DNA of 30,533 nucleotides from Paulinella micropora (taxonomy: Eukaryota > Cercozoa > Imbricatea > Euglyphida), in assembly GCA_009731375.1 (NCBI GenBank), contig BJOX01000199.1, positions 423,581 to 454,113 of the forward strand, written 5' to 3'. This document shows positions 18,671 through 28,477 of this stretch, piece by piece. Position 1 is the stretch's first letter. Each line of letters starts with the position of its first letter. A model generated the notes under the pieces. That model did not search any database and was not told the DNA's origin. It saw only the letters and a list, made by a program, of their open reading frames with translations. The position numbers were made by a program, and so were the translations under genes.

Positions 18671-19096
18671 CGATGGATTGTATAATAAACCGGTCAGTAA
18701 ACCTTACTCCTTCTGAGTACTTCGAATGATCAATAAAGATACTTTAATGAGAATTATTATTAAGAATAACAGTAACAAAGGTAGAGGTATGATGACGTGG
18801 CATTCTAGAAATAGAAATGTGTTAGTCATGACTGATAAACATATTTCTATAACCGTAATATTAGAGTGATTATATCACTAACCGTAACTCTGTTCTGGAA
18901 TGCTCTGGAAACCTTTGTTATTTTTATCTGTAGTGCCGATAATTCCGGAATTAGTCAGAGTAATTGGTAATATATTGTTAGTTTATAATTCCGGTTACTG
19001 GTGGCACTGTTACTAAATCTAACGGTTAATTGTGATATTCCAGTTCCATGGAGAGAAATCAACAATAGTAATAATATACTGTATAGTATGTTAACA
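18652..19096 (-). repeat. CopE1 5' LTR
   Basis: It is the right copy of the 445 bp direct repeat and differs from the left copy at 18912 (C for T) and 19025 (G for A). It contains the gag start codon near its inner edge. Confidence 0.95.
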
Positions 19097-19239
19097 CTAT
19101 GACCCGATCCCAGGGTACGGAGTCCAGCCACGACATTGATCGAAGATTCCACTGCTTCCAGTCCGGCATCGACAATACTAAACAACTCACACAGAGCGAG
19201 AACAAAAACACAAAACATAGGTGAAACACCCGTAGTCAT
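19097..19239 (-). pseudogene. CopE2 extra ORF after pol, start (split by CopE1)
   Basis: The ATG at 19239-19237 overlaps the pol stop TGA (19238-19236) as ATGA. The first residues include a hydrophobic stretch (SPMFCVFVLALCELFSIV, about residues 6-23) that looks like a signal peptide or membrane anchor. About 48 codons later the frame meets the CopE1 insertion site and resumes left of it at 11077. Its place after pol is where env-like or accessory ORFs sit in some LTR elements. The family is unknown and chance cannot be excluded. Confidence 0.45.
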
Positions 19240-19811
19240 TCCGGTTCGCCCGGAATGATAACCGTGAATTTGTTGAGCAAATAAGTAAACTGCTCGCGCG
19301 GCAACGGTTTGGTGAGTAAATCTCCTATCTGCTTTTTAGTTCCTACCTTTATGAACTTTATCTCTCCATCTCTCTAAAGGTGATGAATGAAGTGTAATTC
19401 GAGAGGCAAATGTTTGGTGCGTGGTTGGGATAATCCTCTTTCACCCGCGAGAATTGTTTGCGAATTATCCTCGAAAATTTCTACTGCACCGTTTTGCGGA
19501 ATTCCGAGTTCCTGTCTGACATGGCCTATTGCTAGTCCTTCTCTTATGCATTCAGCAGCTGCGTAAATTTCCGCGTCATTTGAACTAAGTGCTATCCTAC
19601 TCTGTCTTTTTGAAAGCCAACCTATTGGGTCTCCTCCCCACAAGATTATAAAACCTGTGCGGGACTTACCCGTCTTCAAACAGACTTTGTGAGCGGCATC
19701 GGGCCACAAAGTGACCTTAGGGTAGGACATACCCTCTTGAACGGATTTTGGCCCGTTAAATGCCATACCGCGAAAAGACTTGATTAAATAGCGTATGATC
19801 CTGCCTAACAT
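19236..19811 (-). pseudogene. CopE2 RNase H (end of pol)
   Basis: A 145-codon frame from 19811 runs to TAG at 19376-19374, and the same frame continues to TGA 19238-19236. Catalytic residues are D38 (LWPDAAH), E81 (SSNDAEIYAAAE) and D115 (FEDNSQT), with RTKHLPLELHF before the internal stop. After the stop come GDLLTKPLP and LLNKFTVIIPG, the usual copia pol C-terminus. A one-base shift at GAGTAAC (about 19820) separates it from RT. Confidence 0.88.
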
Positions 19812-19819
19812 AGCGTAAG

Positions 19820-20737
19820 TTACTCCTTGTCTATGGTTTGCATGACGCTTGCAGCGTTAAGAGCTTGTTCGATATCTGGTCTTGTCATTTTGGCTAAATA
19901 AAGCAAACTGCCTACTATACTCGGAATAGACATTTTACGCAAAGCTGCATCTTCCGACATTGCTTCCGGTGTTTGGTCTACCGCTGGGGTACTGACCAGA
20001 CGAGAATTTGCGTATCCTGTCTCACGTAAAATTTGCAATTGGTACTTTCTTTGGTGCAAAACGATTCTGCCTTTCTCATGCACTATCTCTATCCCTTTGA
20101 ATTGAACCTTTGCGACTCCTAGCCTTTTGAGTGGGTAGTACTGTTCTAACACAGGCGCGAATCTTTCATAAGCTTCTTTTTTAGGTGCGGAAAATATTAA
20201 ATCATCCACGTGAAATACTCGCATTATCGCTTCTCTTATAGGCTTGTCTTTCTCTACGAACATGCATAAATCGGAGTCTAACAACCTAAATCCTAGCTTT
20301 ATTAACTTAGGGGCTAGTATGTCATACCACCTTCTACCTGCCTGAGGCGCACCATATAACGCTCCATCAACACGCAATATCATCCCCTCTTTACCCTCTC
20401 TATCCATTGCTTCAGGTGGGTAGGCAAATACGGGATCTTGCATGCGGGCATTTAAGTAAGCATTTTTGAAATCAATTCCGTAAAGCTTATTACCATGCCA
20501 GGCAGTTAGTTTGGCAAGCATGAGCAGTGAGCGATGTGAGGAACAAGGGACAAACAATTGGTCAGGGTTGAAACTAACTCCTGGCTCTAACATGCCTCCT
20601 CTTAAAGCTAATCTAGACTTAACAAACTTCCTTCCGTTCTCGTCTATCTTTACTTTGTGAACCCATGTGAGCCTAACTATCTTGCTAATACCAGCCTTTT
20701 TGGCTTCGCTAAAGTTAACCCATGTGTATGTCTTCAA
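19820..20737 (-). pseudogene. CopE2 reverse transcriptase
   Basis: This 305-codon frame is the best-kept gene of CopE2. It has WVHKVKIDENGRKFVKSRLA in the fingers, D89 in YGIDFKNAYLNA, LYGAPQAGRRWYD (128-139) and FHVDDLIF with D178 and D179. All three catalytic aspartates are present, unlike CopE1. It is frameshifted at both ends, near 20740 upstream and 19820 downstream, so it is not expressed as one polyprotein now. Confidence 0.92.
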
Positions 20738-20741
20738 GTCC

Positions 20742-21776
20742 TCAAGAGATTGAATCTCTCTTTTTCATGCACTCTAACAACTCTTTCGCTGTCAATCCCT
20801 GCTCAGCTATCTCTTTAGGCACATGAATGTTAAAATAAAGCAAAAGTTCATTTGGTTCATTCATGCATCTGTCATAACATAACATAGCACTCTCCAACTC
20901 TCCAGCAGGCAATACGGACTCCCCCTCACTTACCTTGTACTTATTGATCTCAGAATCTAGCATCTTCTCTAGTCTGTCCTCAAACTGAACAAAGTGAGAT
21001 GGCTTAGGTTGTTTTCTGACTTTTAACCTCTCTTTGGGGGCACACTTCTGCTTTACTATGCATGTGCGCACTTTACTCTCCCAGCCCCGGAGTCTCCCTA
21101 AGTCTTCTCTGCCCACTCGTCTCCCCACTCTCTTGCAAGAACTCTCACTCTCACTCCCTCTAGTTCCTGAACCTCAACTACTTTTTCTTTTCATTTTAGT
21201 TCACTATGCGGTCGTGATGGTGGTTGTTGTGCTTGTGGTGGTTGTTGTTGTGCCTGTCGTCTTTTTCATTTTCCTTCTTGAACTATGTTAGCTTCTGTGA
21301 TCTTGTCACTCTGCTCCCATGTTCTTCCTTTACTAGGTTGCTCACTCTCTTCATATGCTCTTCTCTCATGCTGTGCTTGAGGGTCAGATGCATCTCGAGT
21401 GCGTGTGCATGTCCTAGTCCTGTGTTGTTTGTCTATGGGGTTGTGTCGGTGGGATGGGGTGCAGCTGTCGGTGTGGTGTCGATGTCCTGTGTTGAAAAGC
21501 TATCTTGTGTTTGTGTGTGTTTGTGATCTATGCTGACTCCCCCTGTGTCCCCTCCATACTCCCCCTGTCCTTGTTGACTATCTGACTGACTAACGTCATC
21601 GACATTGTCGTATGTGTCGTCATCGTCATGAGTCTGTGTCGTGTCCTCTTGTGTGTGGGTGGTGGTGACTGTGGTGGTAGTGGGTGTGGAGTTTGTTTGT
21701 TCAACATCGACATCCTTACTCTCACTCTCCCCCTCAGCAGCCCGCTTGACTGTTCTCTCTGGATGTGCTTCCTTCC
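20742..21776 (-). pseudogene. CopE2 integrase-RT linker, broken
   Basis: The minus strand carries low-complexity Glu/Ser/Thr/Asp-rich coding sequence after integrase (KRAAEGESESKDVDVEQTNS in the frame next to the integrase frame), then several stops. A 128-codon frame (21128-20742) rich in charged residues leads to RT. Plus-strand frames over this part are Leu/Val-rich mirror images and are not genes. Confidence 0.6.
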
Positions 21777-22379
21777 CTATCTAACTCCTGTTACTACTTT
21801 CCTACCGTCCCACACTCTATATAACTCCCTAAATAAGTCATACCCTACTAGCATAACTTTCTTTCCTCTAAACTGTCCCTTTCTACCCTTGCCTGTATAC
21901 ATTACTCCCATGTAGCCTATCGGTCTAAGGTGTTTTAAAAACGGTTTCCTTCCCAATAATTGCTCAAATGGGGACATCCCCTTCCTAGGTCCTTGGGTGG
22001 CAGGCAAAATGTTATGTAGAGTGGTAACCGTTGCCGAATGCTCCATCTCTGCCCAGAAAGAAATGGGCAGGTGGGCATGGTAACGCATGGCTCGTGCGGC
22101 CCCAGCCGTAATGTCATTGGCTTTTTCAGCGATAGGGTTACCATCTTTGTCCCCCGTTGCTGACGTTTTCCAAATAAACTGACTAGGCTTCCACCACTCT
22201 ATCACCTCTTTCGGGACATCAAACTCTTGATCACATCTATATAATTTCTTGTACTTTGTTTCCTGTCTGTCTCTCATAAATGCTACCGCCTGCTTAATGC
22301 AGTCAATAAATTCGTTCTTATGCGCAAGATAATAATCCTTAATAAACAACGAGTAATCGTCCGTGACCGGTTGAGGCAA
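21777..22379 (-). pseudogene. CopE2 integrase, missing its N-terminal part
   Basis: The 200-codon frame begins in the middle of the core (PVTDDYS at 4-10). It has D50 (LYRCDQEF) and E85 (NPIAEKAND), 34 residues between them, then SFWAEMEHSA and LLGRKPFLKHLRPIGYMGVM. The HHCC zinc domain and the first catalytic Asp are absent. The frame is in phase with the protease frame, which ends in a TGA only four bases upstream, so an internal deletion brought the two together. Confidence 0.88.
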
Positions 22380-22772
22380 TATTCACGGGTAACCTGGGGC
22401 TAAGGAGCATTGGCCTTGACACCGTAATTGCCTACCGTGTCCATTGATGCGCGTCACTCTTGCCGTCCCCTCCTGTCCTATCTCACACTCTCCATTACCT
22501 GTAATTAGCTTGACAGGGGGAACGGACTTAATGTAGTGTAACATTTCAGGGTTGCATGCTATGTCTCGTGACGACCCGCTATCCTGAACTATCGTGCTTT
22601 TTCTGTCTCGCCCCCCTTCCCCATCTAACACTAGTGCATAGTTCTGTTTGCTATTCTTGTGTTGTGATGGTGCCGGTGGTTGTGAGGTGTTGCTGCTTTG
22701 GGTTTGTGTTGGTGGGGATAGTGTTGTGCGTGCTGCGTGTGCTATATGCACTCCCTCTATCGCTCTCACCAC
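22380..22772 (-). pseudogene. CopE2 aspartic protease
   Basis: The frame has 129 codons. The active site is TIVQDSGSSRDIACNPEM (D64-S-G), close to the copia DSG(A/C)(S/T). It ends with SLAPGYP, the usual VPG..NLLS point, then TGA directly before the integrase remnant. Upstream is Gln/Ser/Thr/Pro-rich linker. Confidence 0.85.
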
Positions 22773-22777
22773 ATCTG

Positions 22778-23615
22778 TCAGAACTCATCTAGCACTAACT
22801 TCCCTTCACTCACTCTCTTTACCTCACCACTGCTTTCTCTAATGCATGTTGTTGTGAGTTGTTGAGCGAGCTGTTCTATGTCTTTGAAAGTGATGATGGG
22901 TGGCGTGTTGGTGTGTGATTGGGTTTGAGGCTTTGGACCTGTTTGTGGTGTCGGGGTTGCTGCTGCGCCTTCCCGCTGCTTCCCCTTGGCCTCCCCGGTC
23001 CCTACGGCAACACTGGGTAGTCCGGCAGATGCCGGACTCCCACTCTTAGCGTGAGTCTTCCTGATAATGCAGTGTTTTTCAAAATATTTCTTAACATTGC
23101 CCTTCCGCGTAAATGTTAGATATTCCGGGTCAACATCACTATCATCTAAGCACGATGCCATGTCATGTCTGATCTCATCAGAACATCTAGAGTCATTTTC
23201 ACTGTCATAGTATGACTCCTCCATCTCTTCCTCTCCTTCTTCTTCCTCACGCTCTCTCTTTGCATTGGTGTGTCATCTGTTTGCGTGACATGAGTGGGTG
23301 ATGCGGTGTGAGGTGTTTGTGTGGTGGAGGTGTGTTTTTGCGGTGATGTCTCTACACGCCTACTCCCCCTCACTTCCCTTTTCACTCCCTTTTGCTTACT
23401 CTCTCCCTCCCTCTGTGGAGATTGGTTGGTGAATGTGGTAGTGAGGTTGTGTGGTATGACTGTCCCTCTCGCTTTTGCATCCTCACGCAAACCACTCTCA
23501 TCAGGGGAGTAAGGGGACTTGGGGACGGAGGTCTGGGCTGACAGCTAAATCAAGTAGAGGATACTCTTTGTCCTGTTTCTTTGCATGATAACCGCAAAAT
23601 AGTCTATATATCAAC
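22778..23615 (-). pseudogene. CopE2 Gag-protease linker
   Basis: Several minus frames (23224-22778, 23490-23146, 23704-23501) each carry stretches of charged, Ser/Thr/Pro-rich sequence, such as DDSDVDPEYLTFTRKGNVKK and RLIYRLFCGYHAKKQ. Sense moves among frames, so indels have broken one original linker. No enzyme motif is visible. Confidence 0.55.
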
Positions 23616-25329
23616 CTAGAAGCTTGCAGAGCATTTGGACCCCTCTTGTCTCTTGTCTTTCTCAAGAGAGATTTGACAAGGACTGTTCTTTTTGTTCTTG
23701 CCATGACACTTAAGGGACCTCGGTCTCTCTTTGCTATACCTCTCTATGGTTGTCAGAGGTGATTTGGGGACTGTGTTTTGACGCTGTGGGGTGTTTGTGG
23801 AGGTGTCCCTTGTTAGCTGACTCTGAGAGCGTGAGATTGGTGTGTCGGAGGGACTCCCTCCGTCACTTCTATTTGTCGACAGGGGACGAACACCTGGCTC
23901 AGTCTGAGGTTCCCCAGACTCGACATTCGCTCTCTCCCTGCCTCTCTCTTCGCCAGGGGTTTCCCCAGAATCGTCTAGGACATCTGCCCCCATAAAAATG
24001 AGCAAAGCGTCACTATCAGTCTCTGTGTTTCCCTCTTCTTCCTCTCTGATGAGGTTCATGTCTTTGTCTTTGAGAGACTTTTTGTGCTTATTGCTGTGAG
24101 GTTTTCCCTTTTTCTTTTTGTTATCGTTCTTGTCTTCACTCGCTTGAGCTTTCTTACGGGGTTTCTTTGTTGGGCAATACTTCTTGGTATGGCCTTTCTC
24201 ATTACACTCGTAACAAGTGACTTTGAGCCACCATTCTTCCTTCTTCTTGAATTTTCTGAACTTGCCCTTACCCCTTCGTCCTCATCTCCCTTATCACCTG
24301 CTAAGAGGTTTGTCTCCCTCTTCTGCCTCGTGGGCTTTTCAGGTCTCTCCTTCCTCTCTTCCCCTCTCCACTTATCCTTTCTCCACAACGCCCATGTGTC
24401 TCTCGCGCTGTCAACTAAGTCGTCAAATCCTGGTCTAAGGTTGGTGGGTAGGTTGGAGTAGAGTGCTTTGAAGTTCTCTCCGTATGCGGGGTGTTTTGCA
24501 AGCTTAGCAAGCAGGGCTCTTATGAGGTCATCTTCGTCGAATGGGTGAGTTCTGTGACTTTCTACCTCTCGGAGACTCCCCTCATTGCAACATAATCATT
24601 CAACCATGCATCAACATTTTGTCCGGGTTTTGGATACATGTTCTCGAAAATTTGCGCTTTTATGTTCTTGTTAACCCCGAAGATTGAACCGAACTTGGCT
24701 CTCACTGCCTCTATCAGCTCTATCGGTCCTGTGACTGTCTTAGTACGCAAATATCGAACGACAACAGGATGAGAAAATCAACAGACAGAATGAGTTGTAG
24801 TGTTCGCATGCGCTCATAATGCTTCTTTTCTTTCTGTACTACTTTCACCCTAGTGTGTGTGCTCGTTTCGACTGTCTTCGTTTCTCATGCTTCATTTTCT
24901 TTGCTCTTTTCTCTCTCCAGTGTTTCTTTTGTTCATCAGTTAGCTTCGCCCAATCCTTCGGCTTGTCTTCGGAGGGTGTCTTGCTTTCGTCTTTCTTCAG
25001 CGTTTTGGGTCTCTGTCTACCTGCGTCTGACGAACTGCCTTCATCATCAGAATCTACATCAGGGGTATCCTCTGAGTCAGGTTCATCAGGCAACTCCCTC
25101 TCCTCAATCTCCAGTGCTTTGACTGGGTCATAAGGATATTTAACCTTTGCCTTTGCTGGGTCACATGGCATCAAATGCCAGCGTGACGCACTCACCATGC
25201 CCAGGCACTGATGCCCTTTGCATAGTTCACTAGCTTGTAACGGAAGTCGGAATAATTCCGAGTGGTACCATCCAACTGCGGGATGTACTCTTGCTTTAAA
25301 CCCATTGTTTTCTCAGTTCCAAGGCTCAT
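23616..25329 (-). pseudogene. CopE2 Gag with CCHC zinc knuckle
   Basis: The likely start ATG is 25329-25327, one base from the LTR edge and inside the PBS. The first 45 codons contain YIPQLDGTTRNYSDFRYKLV, the usual copia Gag opening, then a TGA at 25194-25192. The rest is spread over frames: an acidic/Lys-rich part (25198-24845), FGVNKNIKAQIFENMYPKPG and LNDYVAMRG (24750-24562), GFDDLVDSARDTWALWRKDK (about 24440-24370), and a canonical knuckle CYECNEKGHTKKYC at 24215-24174 followed by a Lys-rich tail. At least four frameshifts are needed to connect these. Confidence 0.85.
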
Positions 25330-25330
25330 A
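25312..25330 (-). promoter_or_regulatory. CopE2 primer-binding site overlapping the gag start
   Basis: The minus strand reads TTATGAGCCTTGGAACTG across the LTR edge. TTATGAGCC is complementary to GGCTCATAA of a tRNA-Met anticodon stem-loop, the same core as in CopE1. The gag ATG is part of this site. Confidence 0.6.
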
Positions 25331-25593
25331 AAGCTACCCATCGTGCAACCTTTACCGACCCCTTTCAGAGTCTATCCGGGCTACCTAGCAAGACTATCAA
25401 CGCAGTATGGAAACGCACTTTAATAACTCGTATAATAAAAGAACTGACGCTTTGACTTCCACGTCACAGACTGACTAACTTAGATATAGGTCTTACGCAT
25501 TTCGGTTAACATTGGCATTATTGACTGTCCGGCCTATTGAAAAATAAACTACCTAAGTAACGGTGAATTAAATTGAAATAGTAATGACCAACG
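25331..25593 (-). repeat. CopE2 5' LTR (right copy)
   Basis: It is the direct repeat of 10331-10596, about 98% identical with a 3 bp indel. Similarity stops at CCAACG on the right, where the copy at 10596 runs into the polypurine tract. Confidence 0.88.
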
Positions 25594-25603
25594 GATTATG
25601 CCG

Positions 25604-26273
25604 GCCCTATCGGAATGAATATCGTACCGGACCGAAACATTAATATTGTGTTAAACTTTCTTTAAGTTTTTACTTCAAGTTTACACTTCTATCAAGTTTT
25701 AGTTCCGTTACTTCATTTTTCCGTTTATTTATCAACTGTCATAACCGTTGTAGTTGTTACGTTTTCAACCGAGGCTGCCGTTAACAGATCAATTTATTTA
25801 TCATTACCTGTTAACTTTTTAGAAAATGTTGACTATTGCCTTTTCCCCCTATATCTGAAAACTATATTTCCTTTGACCGCTTTTTCCGGTCCACAGTCAT
25901 AATTATTGATAGGTACTAAATAGGCAACACTGGCACCAGGTAAAGTGGCACTCTTTCACCCTTTTTACTTTATTTTTCCAGACTGATTTGAAGAAGTCAA
26001 ACCGCTACACAACCCCGGTCACAGTGCTCGCACTTGAAATATTATCGTTAGTTCTCAGAATCAAACGAGAATTTGTATTGTTTCGCAAAGGACAAGTAGT
26101 CTGTCAAGCAAGTGTACTAAATAAACTGGAATTGACCTCCGGGCCAGCGTCTTTTGGTATCTTCCCCGTTCTCGGAAGTATTTTGAAATCAAATGACAGC
26201 AGTGTGTGTATTCATTTGAATGCAGGTAACAATGGTAATTTCCTCACAGAAGGGTAGTAGTCAAGACTTACAG
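25604..26273. repeat. Dispersed repeat, copy B
   Basis: This is the collinear partner of 3753-4542, same orientation, with internal deletions. It begins about ten bases from the CopE2 LTR edge. Whether CopE2 landed at its border or the repeat end is coincidental is not clear. Confidence 0.75.
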
Positions 26274-26758
26274 CCCACCCGGTATATAATGGCATTACTC
26301 TATGTTCCGGTCTGTCGGTTATCCTTGGCTTGGAGAGTACGGAGTCCCTTCTACATTAGGTATTAACATATATTCCTCATTCTTCATATATATCGTTAGA
26401 CAGTCGTTATGTTATTAATATTAAATCATAGTATTGAGTCACTGTAACAGATCTTAACCGACACTTGAAAGGTGACATTTGGATTAACGATAGTTTATTA
26501 AAACCTGGCTGACATCACATGCGTTGGATGAAATTTACGCGCATCTCAGAGTCTGCAAAGGAAATTCGATTTTGACTAAACCTTGGCAAATTTATTACAG
26601 AAACAACTTGTTTCTTATTGGCACGGTTTAGTCGAAATCTCATTTCCAATTATATATTTATTGGACTATCTTGGGGTGGAGCAGGGCCGGGAAACAGAAA
26701 AGACAGATTTTTCAAAGCAGAACTTCGGAGGGTACCGTAACGCATACATCGATTATTT
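26274..26758. other. Unique AT-rich spacer
   Basis: Nothing recognised. The plus frame near 26583-26758 is short and runs into a microsatellite. Confidence 0.5.
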
Positions 26759-26768
26759 TGTGTGTGTA

Positions 26769-26803
<35 letters not shown>

Positions 26804-26868
26804 ACGTACGTACGTACGTATGTATGTATGTATGTTTGTATGTATGCATGTATGCACTTAATATGTAT
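26759..26868. repeat. (TG)n/(TATG)n/(TACG)n microsatellite
   Basis: A TGTG run passes into TATG, then a block of TACG, then TATG again with TTTG and CATG variants. Confidence 0.95.
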
Positions 26869-26941
26869 GATTATATTATATAGGTATTAATCAACACAAA
26901 GGACCTTAATCAAGAACTTGCATCAATATTGTCGGTCATCC

Positions 26942-27216
26942 TAATAATAATAATAATAACAATAATAATAATAATAATAATAATAGTGCTTCTCTGTCAA
27001 TGGCTGATGCAAATCTGCACATGCGCCTCCATCGTCTCACCCGTGAGGGGAGTACGAAGAATTGACGATAGGCTCTAATGACACCCCCGCAAGGGCAGTT
27101 CCAACACTTCCAGACGGACCGGTATGTTCAATGAAAATACTGGTGGCACCGACGGGAATCGAACTGGCGACAGGGCCCAGATGGTAGAACTTGACCACTG
27201 GGCTATCACAGTGTCC
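26942..27216 (-). mobile_element. tRNA-derived SINE, copy 1 (complete)
   Basis: On the minus strand it starts with a tRNA-like head (27216-27145). The A box is TAGCCCAGTGGTCAAG and the B box is AGTTCGATTCC, and the head ends in CGGTGCC. A body of about 160 bp follows (27144-26986), ending GACAGAGAAGCAC. The tail is (TAT)n/(ATT)n at 26985-26942. The layout of a Pol III head, an unrelated body and a simple-repeat tail is that of SINEs. It has no ORF and would rely on a LINE for movement. Confidence 0.85.

Positions 27217-27282
<66 letters not shown>
27217..27282. repeat. (TAA)n microsatellite
   Basis: A pure run of about 22 TAA units directly upstream of SINE copy 1. The SINE thus lies between two TAA runs: its own tail and this one, which may be the tail of another copy. 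Confidence 0.95.
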
Positions 27283-27372
27283 GACTTATCACTGAGTCCA
27301 TTGGCCTTTGATCCTGTCGGACAGGTGCTTCCATTGGTCTCACGGAGCCGTTCGGTGACGCGGCTCCGCTCC
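27283..27372. other. Spacer between TAA runs
   Basis: A 90 bp stretch with a GC-rich inverted repeat (GGAGCCGTTCGGTGACGCGGCTCC), which can form a hairpin. It does not match the SINE body. Confidence 0.5.
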
Positions 27373-27497
27373 AATAATAATAATAATAATAATAATAATA
27401 GTGCTTCTCTGTCAATGGCTGATGCATTTCTGCACATGCGCCTCCATCGTCTCACCCGTGAGGGGAGTACGAAGAATTGACGATAAGCTCTAATGAC
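27373..27497 (-). mobile_element. tRNA-derived SINE, copy 2 (cut by gap)
   Basis: The (TAA)n tail at 27373-27400 and the distal body at 27401-27497 match copy 1 closely. The body up to the head falls in the N gap that starts at 27498. Confidence 0.85.
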
Positions 27498-28152
27498 NNN
27501 NNNNNNNNNNNNNNNNNNNNNNNNNNNNNNNNNNNNNNNNNNNNNNNNNNNNNNNNNNNNNNNNNNNNNNNNNNNNNNNNNNNNNNNNNNNNNNNNNNNN
27601 NNNNNNNNNNNNNNNNNNNNNNNNNNNNNNNNNNNNNNNNNNNNNNNNNNNNNNNNNNNNNNNNNNNNNNNNNNNNNNNNNNNNNNNNNNNNNNNNNNNN
27701 NNNNNNNNNNNNNNNNNNNNNNNNNNNNNNNNNNNNNNNNNNNNNNNNNNNNNNNNNNNNNNNNNNNNNNNNNNNNNNNNNNNNNNNNNNNNNNNNNNNN
27801 NNNNNNNNNNNNNNNNNNNNNNNNNNNNNNNNNNNNNNNNNNNNNNNNNNNNNNNNNNNNNNNNNNNNNNNNNNNNNNNNNNNNNNNNNNNNNNNNNNNN
27901 NNNNNNNNNNNNNNNNNNNNNNNNNNNNNNNNNNNNNNNNNNNNNNNNNNNNNNNNNNNNNNNNNNNNNNNNNNNNNNNNNNNNNNNNNNNNNNNNNNNN
28001 NNNNNNNNNNNNNNNNNNNNNNNNNNNNNNNNNNNNNNNNNNNNNNNNNNNNNNNNNNNNNNNNNNNNNNNNNNNNNNNNNNNNNNNNNNNNNNNNNNNN
28101 NNNNNNNNNNNNNNNNNNNNNNNNNNNNNNNNNNNNNNNNNNNNNNNNNNNN
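27498..28152. other. Assembly gap (655 N)
   Basis: Unknown sequence. Open frames reported across it are meaningless. Confidence 1.
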
Positions 28153-28329
28153 TGCTAGAGCTGCCTCGAAACCCCACCCATAACAATCTGGTGTCTGCTG
28201 GGTCCTGGGCTATCAACCAGCATATGCGGAGTTTAAGATCTTTTACGCGCGCAACGACCCTCCTCCCCAGCATCTACCACCAAAGGGTTATGAGTTGGCG
28301 TCACAGTTTAACGCCTTGAGGCCATTGGG

Positions 28330-28332
<3 letters not shown>
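28153..28332. other. Unrecognised sequence between gap and TAA run
   Basis: About 180 bp of unique sequence with a minus frame of some 40 codons entering the gap. No family is recognised. Confidence 0.4.
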
Positions 28333-28363
<31 letters not shown>

Positions 28364-28411
28364 GGCTTCCTCAGACTATAGCATCAGATCCAGATCCTGG
28401 ACATGTGCCTC

Positions 28412-28414
<3 letters not shown>
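28333..28414 (-). mobile_element. SINE tail fragment (diverged)
   Basis: A (TAA)n run at 28333-28363 is followed by GGCTTCCTCAGACTATAGCA and then ATGTGCCTCCAT. This resembles a diverged form of the SINE body end GTGCTTCTCTG...ATGTGCCTCCAT. It stops where the next TAA run begins. Confidence 0.5.

Positions 28415-28477
<63 letters not shown>

Larger units (their letters stand above)
11078..19096 (-). mobile_element. CopE1: young Ty1/copia-type LTR retrotransposon nested in CopE2
   Basis: Identical-length LTRs (11078-11522 and 18652-19096, 445 bp each) flank a minus-strand internal region with gag, a MYND-finger segment, protease, integrase and RT/RNase H. CTATGAC is present on both sides (11071-11077 and 19097-19103). 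With the edges taken as TGG...ACA this gives a 7 bp duplication. With the edges taken two bases further left (ACTGG..) it gives the 5 bp CTATG usual for copia elements, because AC precedes TGG at both LTRs. The LTRs differ only at 11338/18912 (T/C) and 11451/19025 (A/G). At about 8 kb it is long for a copia element, partly because of the MYND segment. Confidence 0.95.
10331..25593 (-). mobile_element. CopE2: Ty1/copia-type LTR retrotransposon, decayed, host of a nested insertion
   Basis: The element is bounded by direct repeats 10331-10596 and 25331-25593 and reads on the minus strand. The order is 5' LTR, PBS, gag with zinc knuckle, protease, integrase, RT, RNase H, a short extra ORF, polypurine tract, 3' LTR. 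Integrase before RT marks Ty1/copia order. Without the 8 kb CopE1 insertion it would be about 7.2 kb. The LTRs differ at about five positions plus a 3 bp indel (roughly 2%), and the genes carry many frameshifts and an internal deletion, so it is an old copy. A clean target-site duplication is not seen. Confidence 0.9.

Noticed and set aside
21034-24461. Plus-strand Leu/Ser/Val-rich frames opposite CopE2
   Set aside because: They mirror Glu/Lys/Asp-rich minus-strand Gag and linker coding; all recognisable motifs are on the minus strand.
10331-25331. Exact 15000-base offset between the inner starts of the two CopE2 LTRs
   Set aside because: Coincidence: it depends on the length of the nested insertion and of indels, and a round number has no biological meaning.
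10318-25598. GGATTA on both outer flanks of CopE2 as a target-site duplication
   Set aside because: At the left it is seven bases away from the LTR edge shared by the two copies, so a chance match is as likely. Kept only as a possibility.
27075-27480. Poly-Ile, poly-Leu, poly-Tyr or poly-Asn frames over TAA runs (also 28376-28807)
   Set aside because: They are translations of a trinucleotide microsatellite in SINE tails.
27452-28319. Long open frames across N gaps (also 28718-29569 and 29439-29870)
   Set aside because: Most residues are unknown bases; gaps cannot support a gene.
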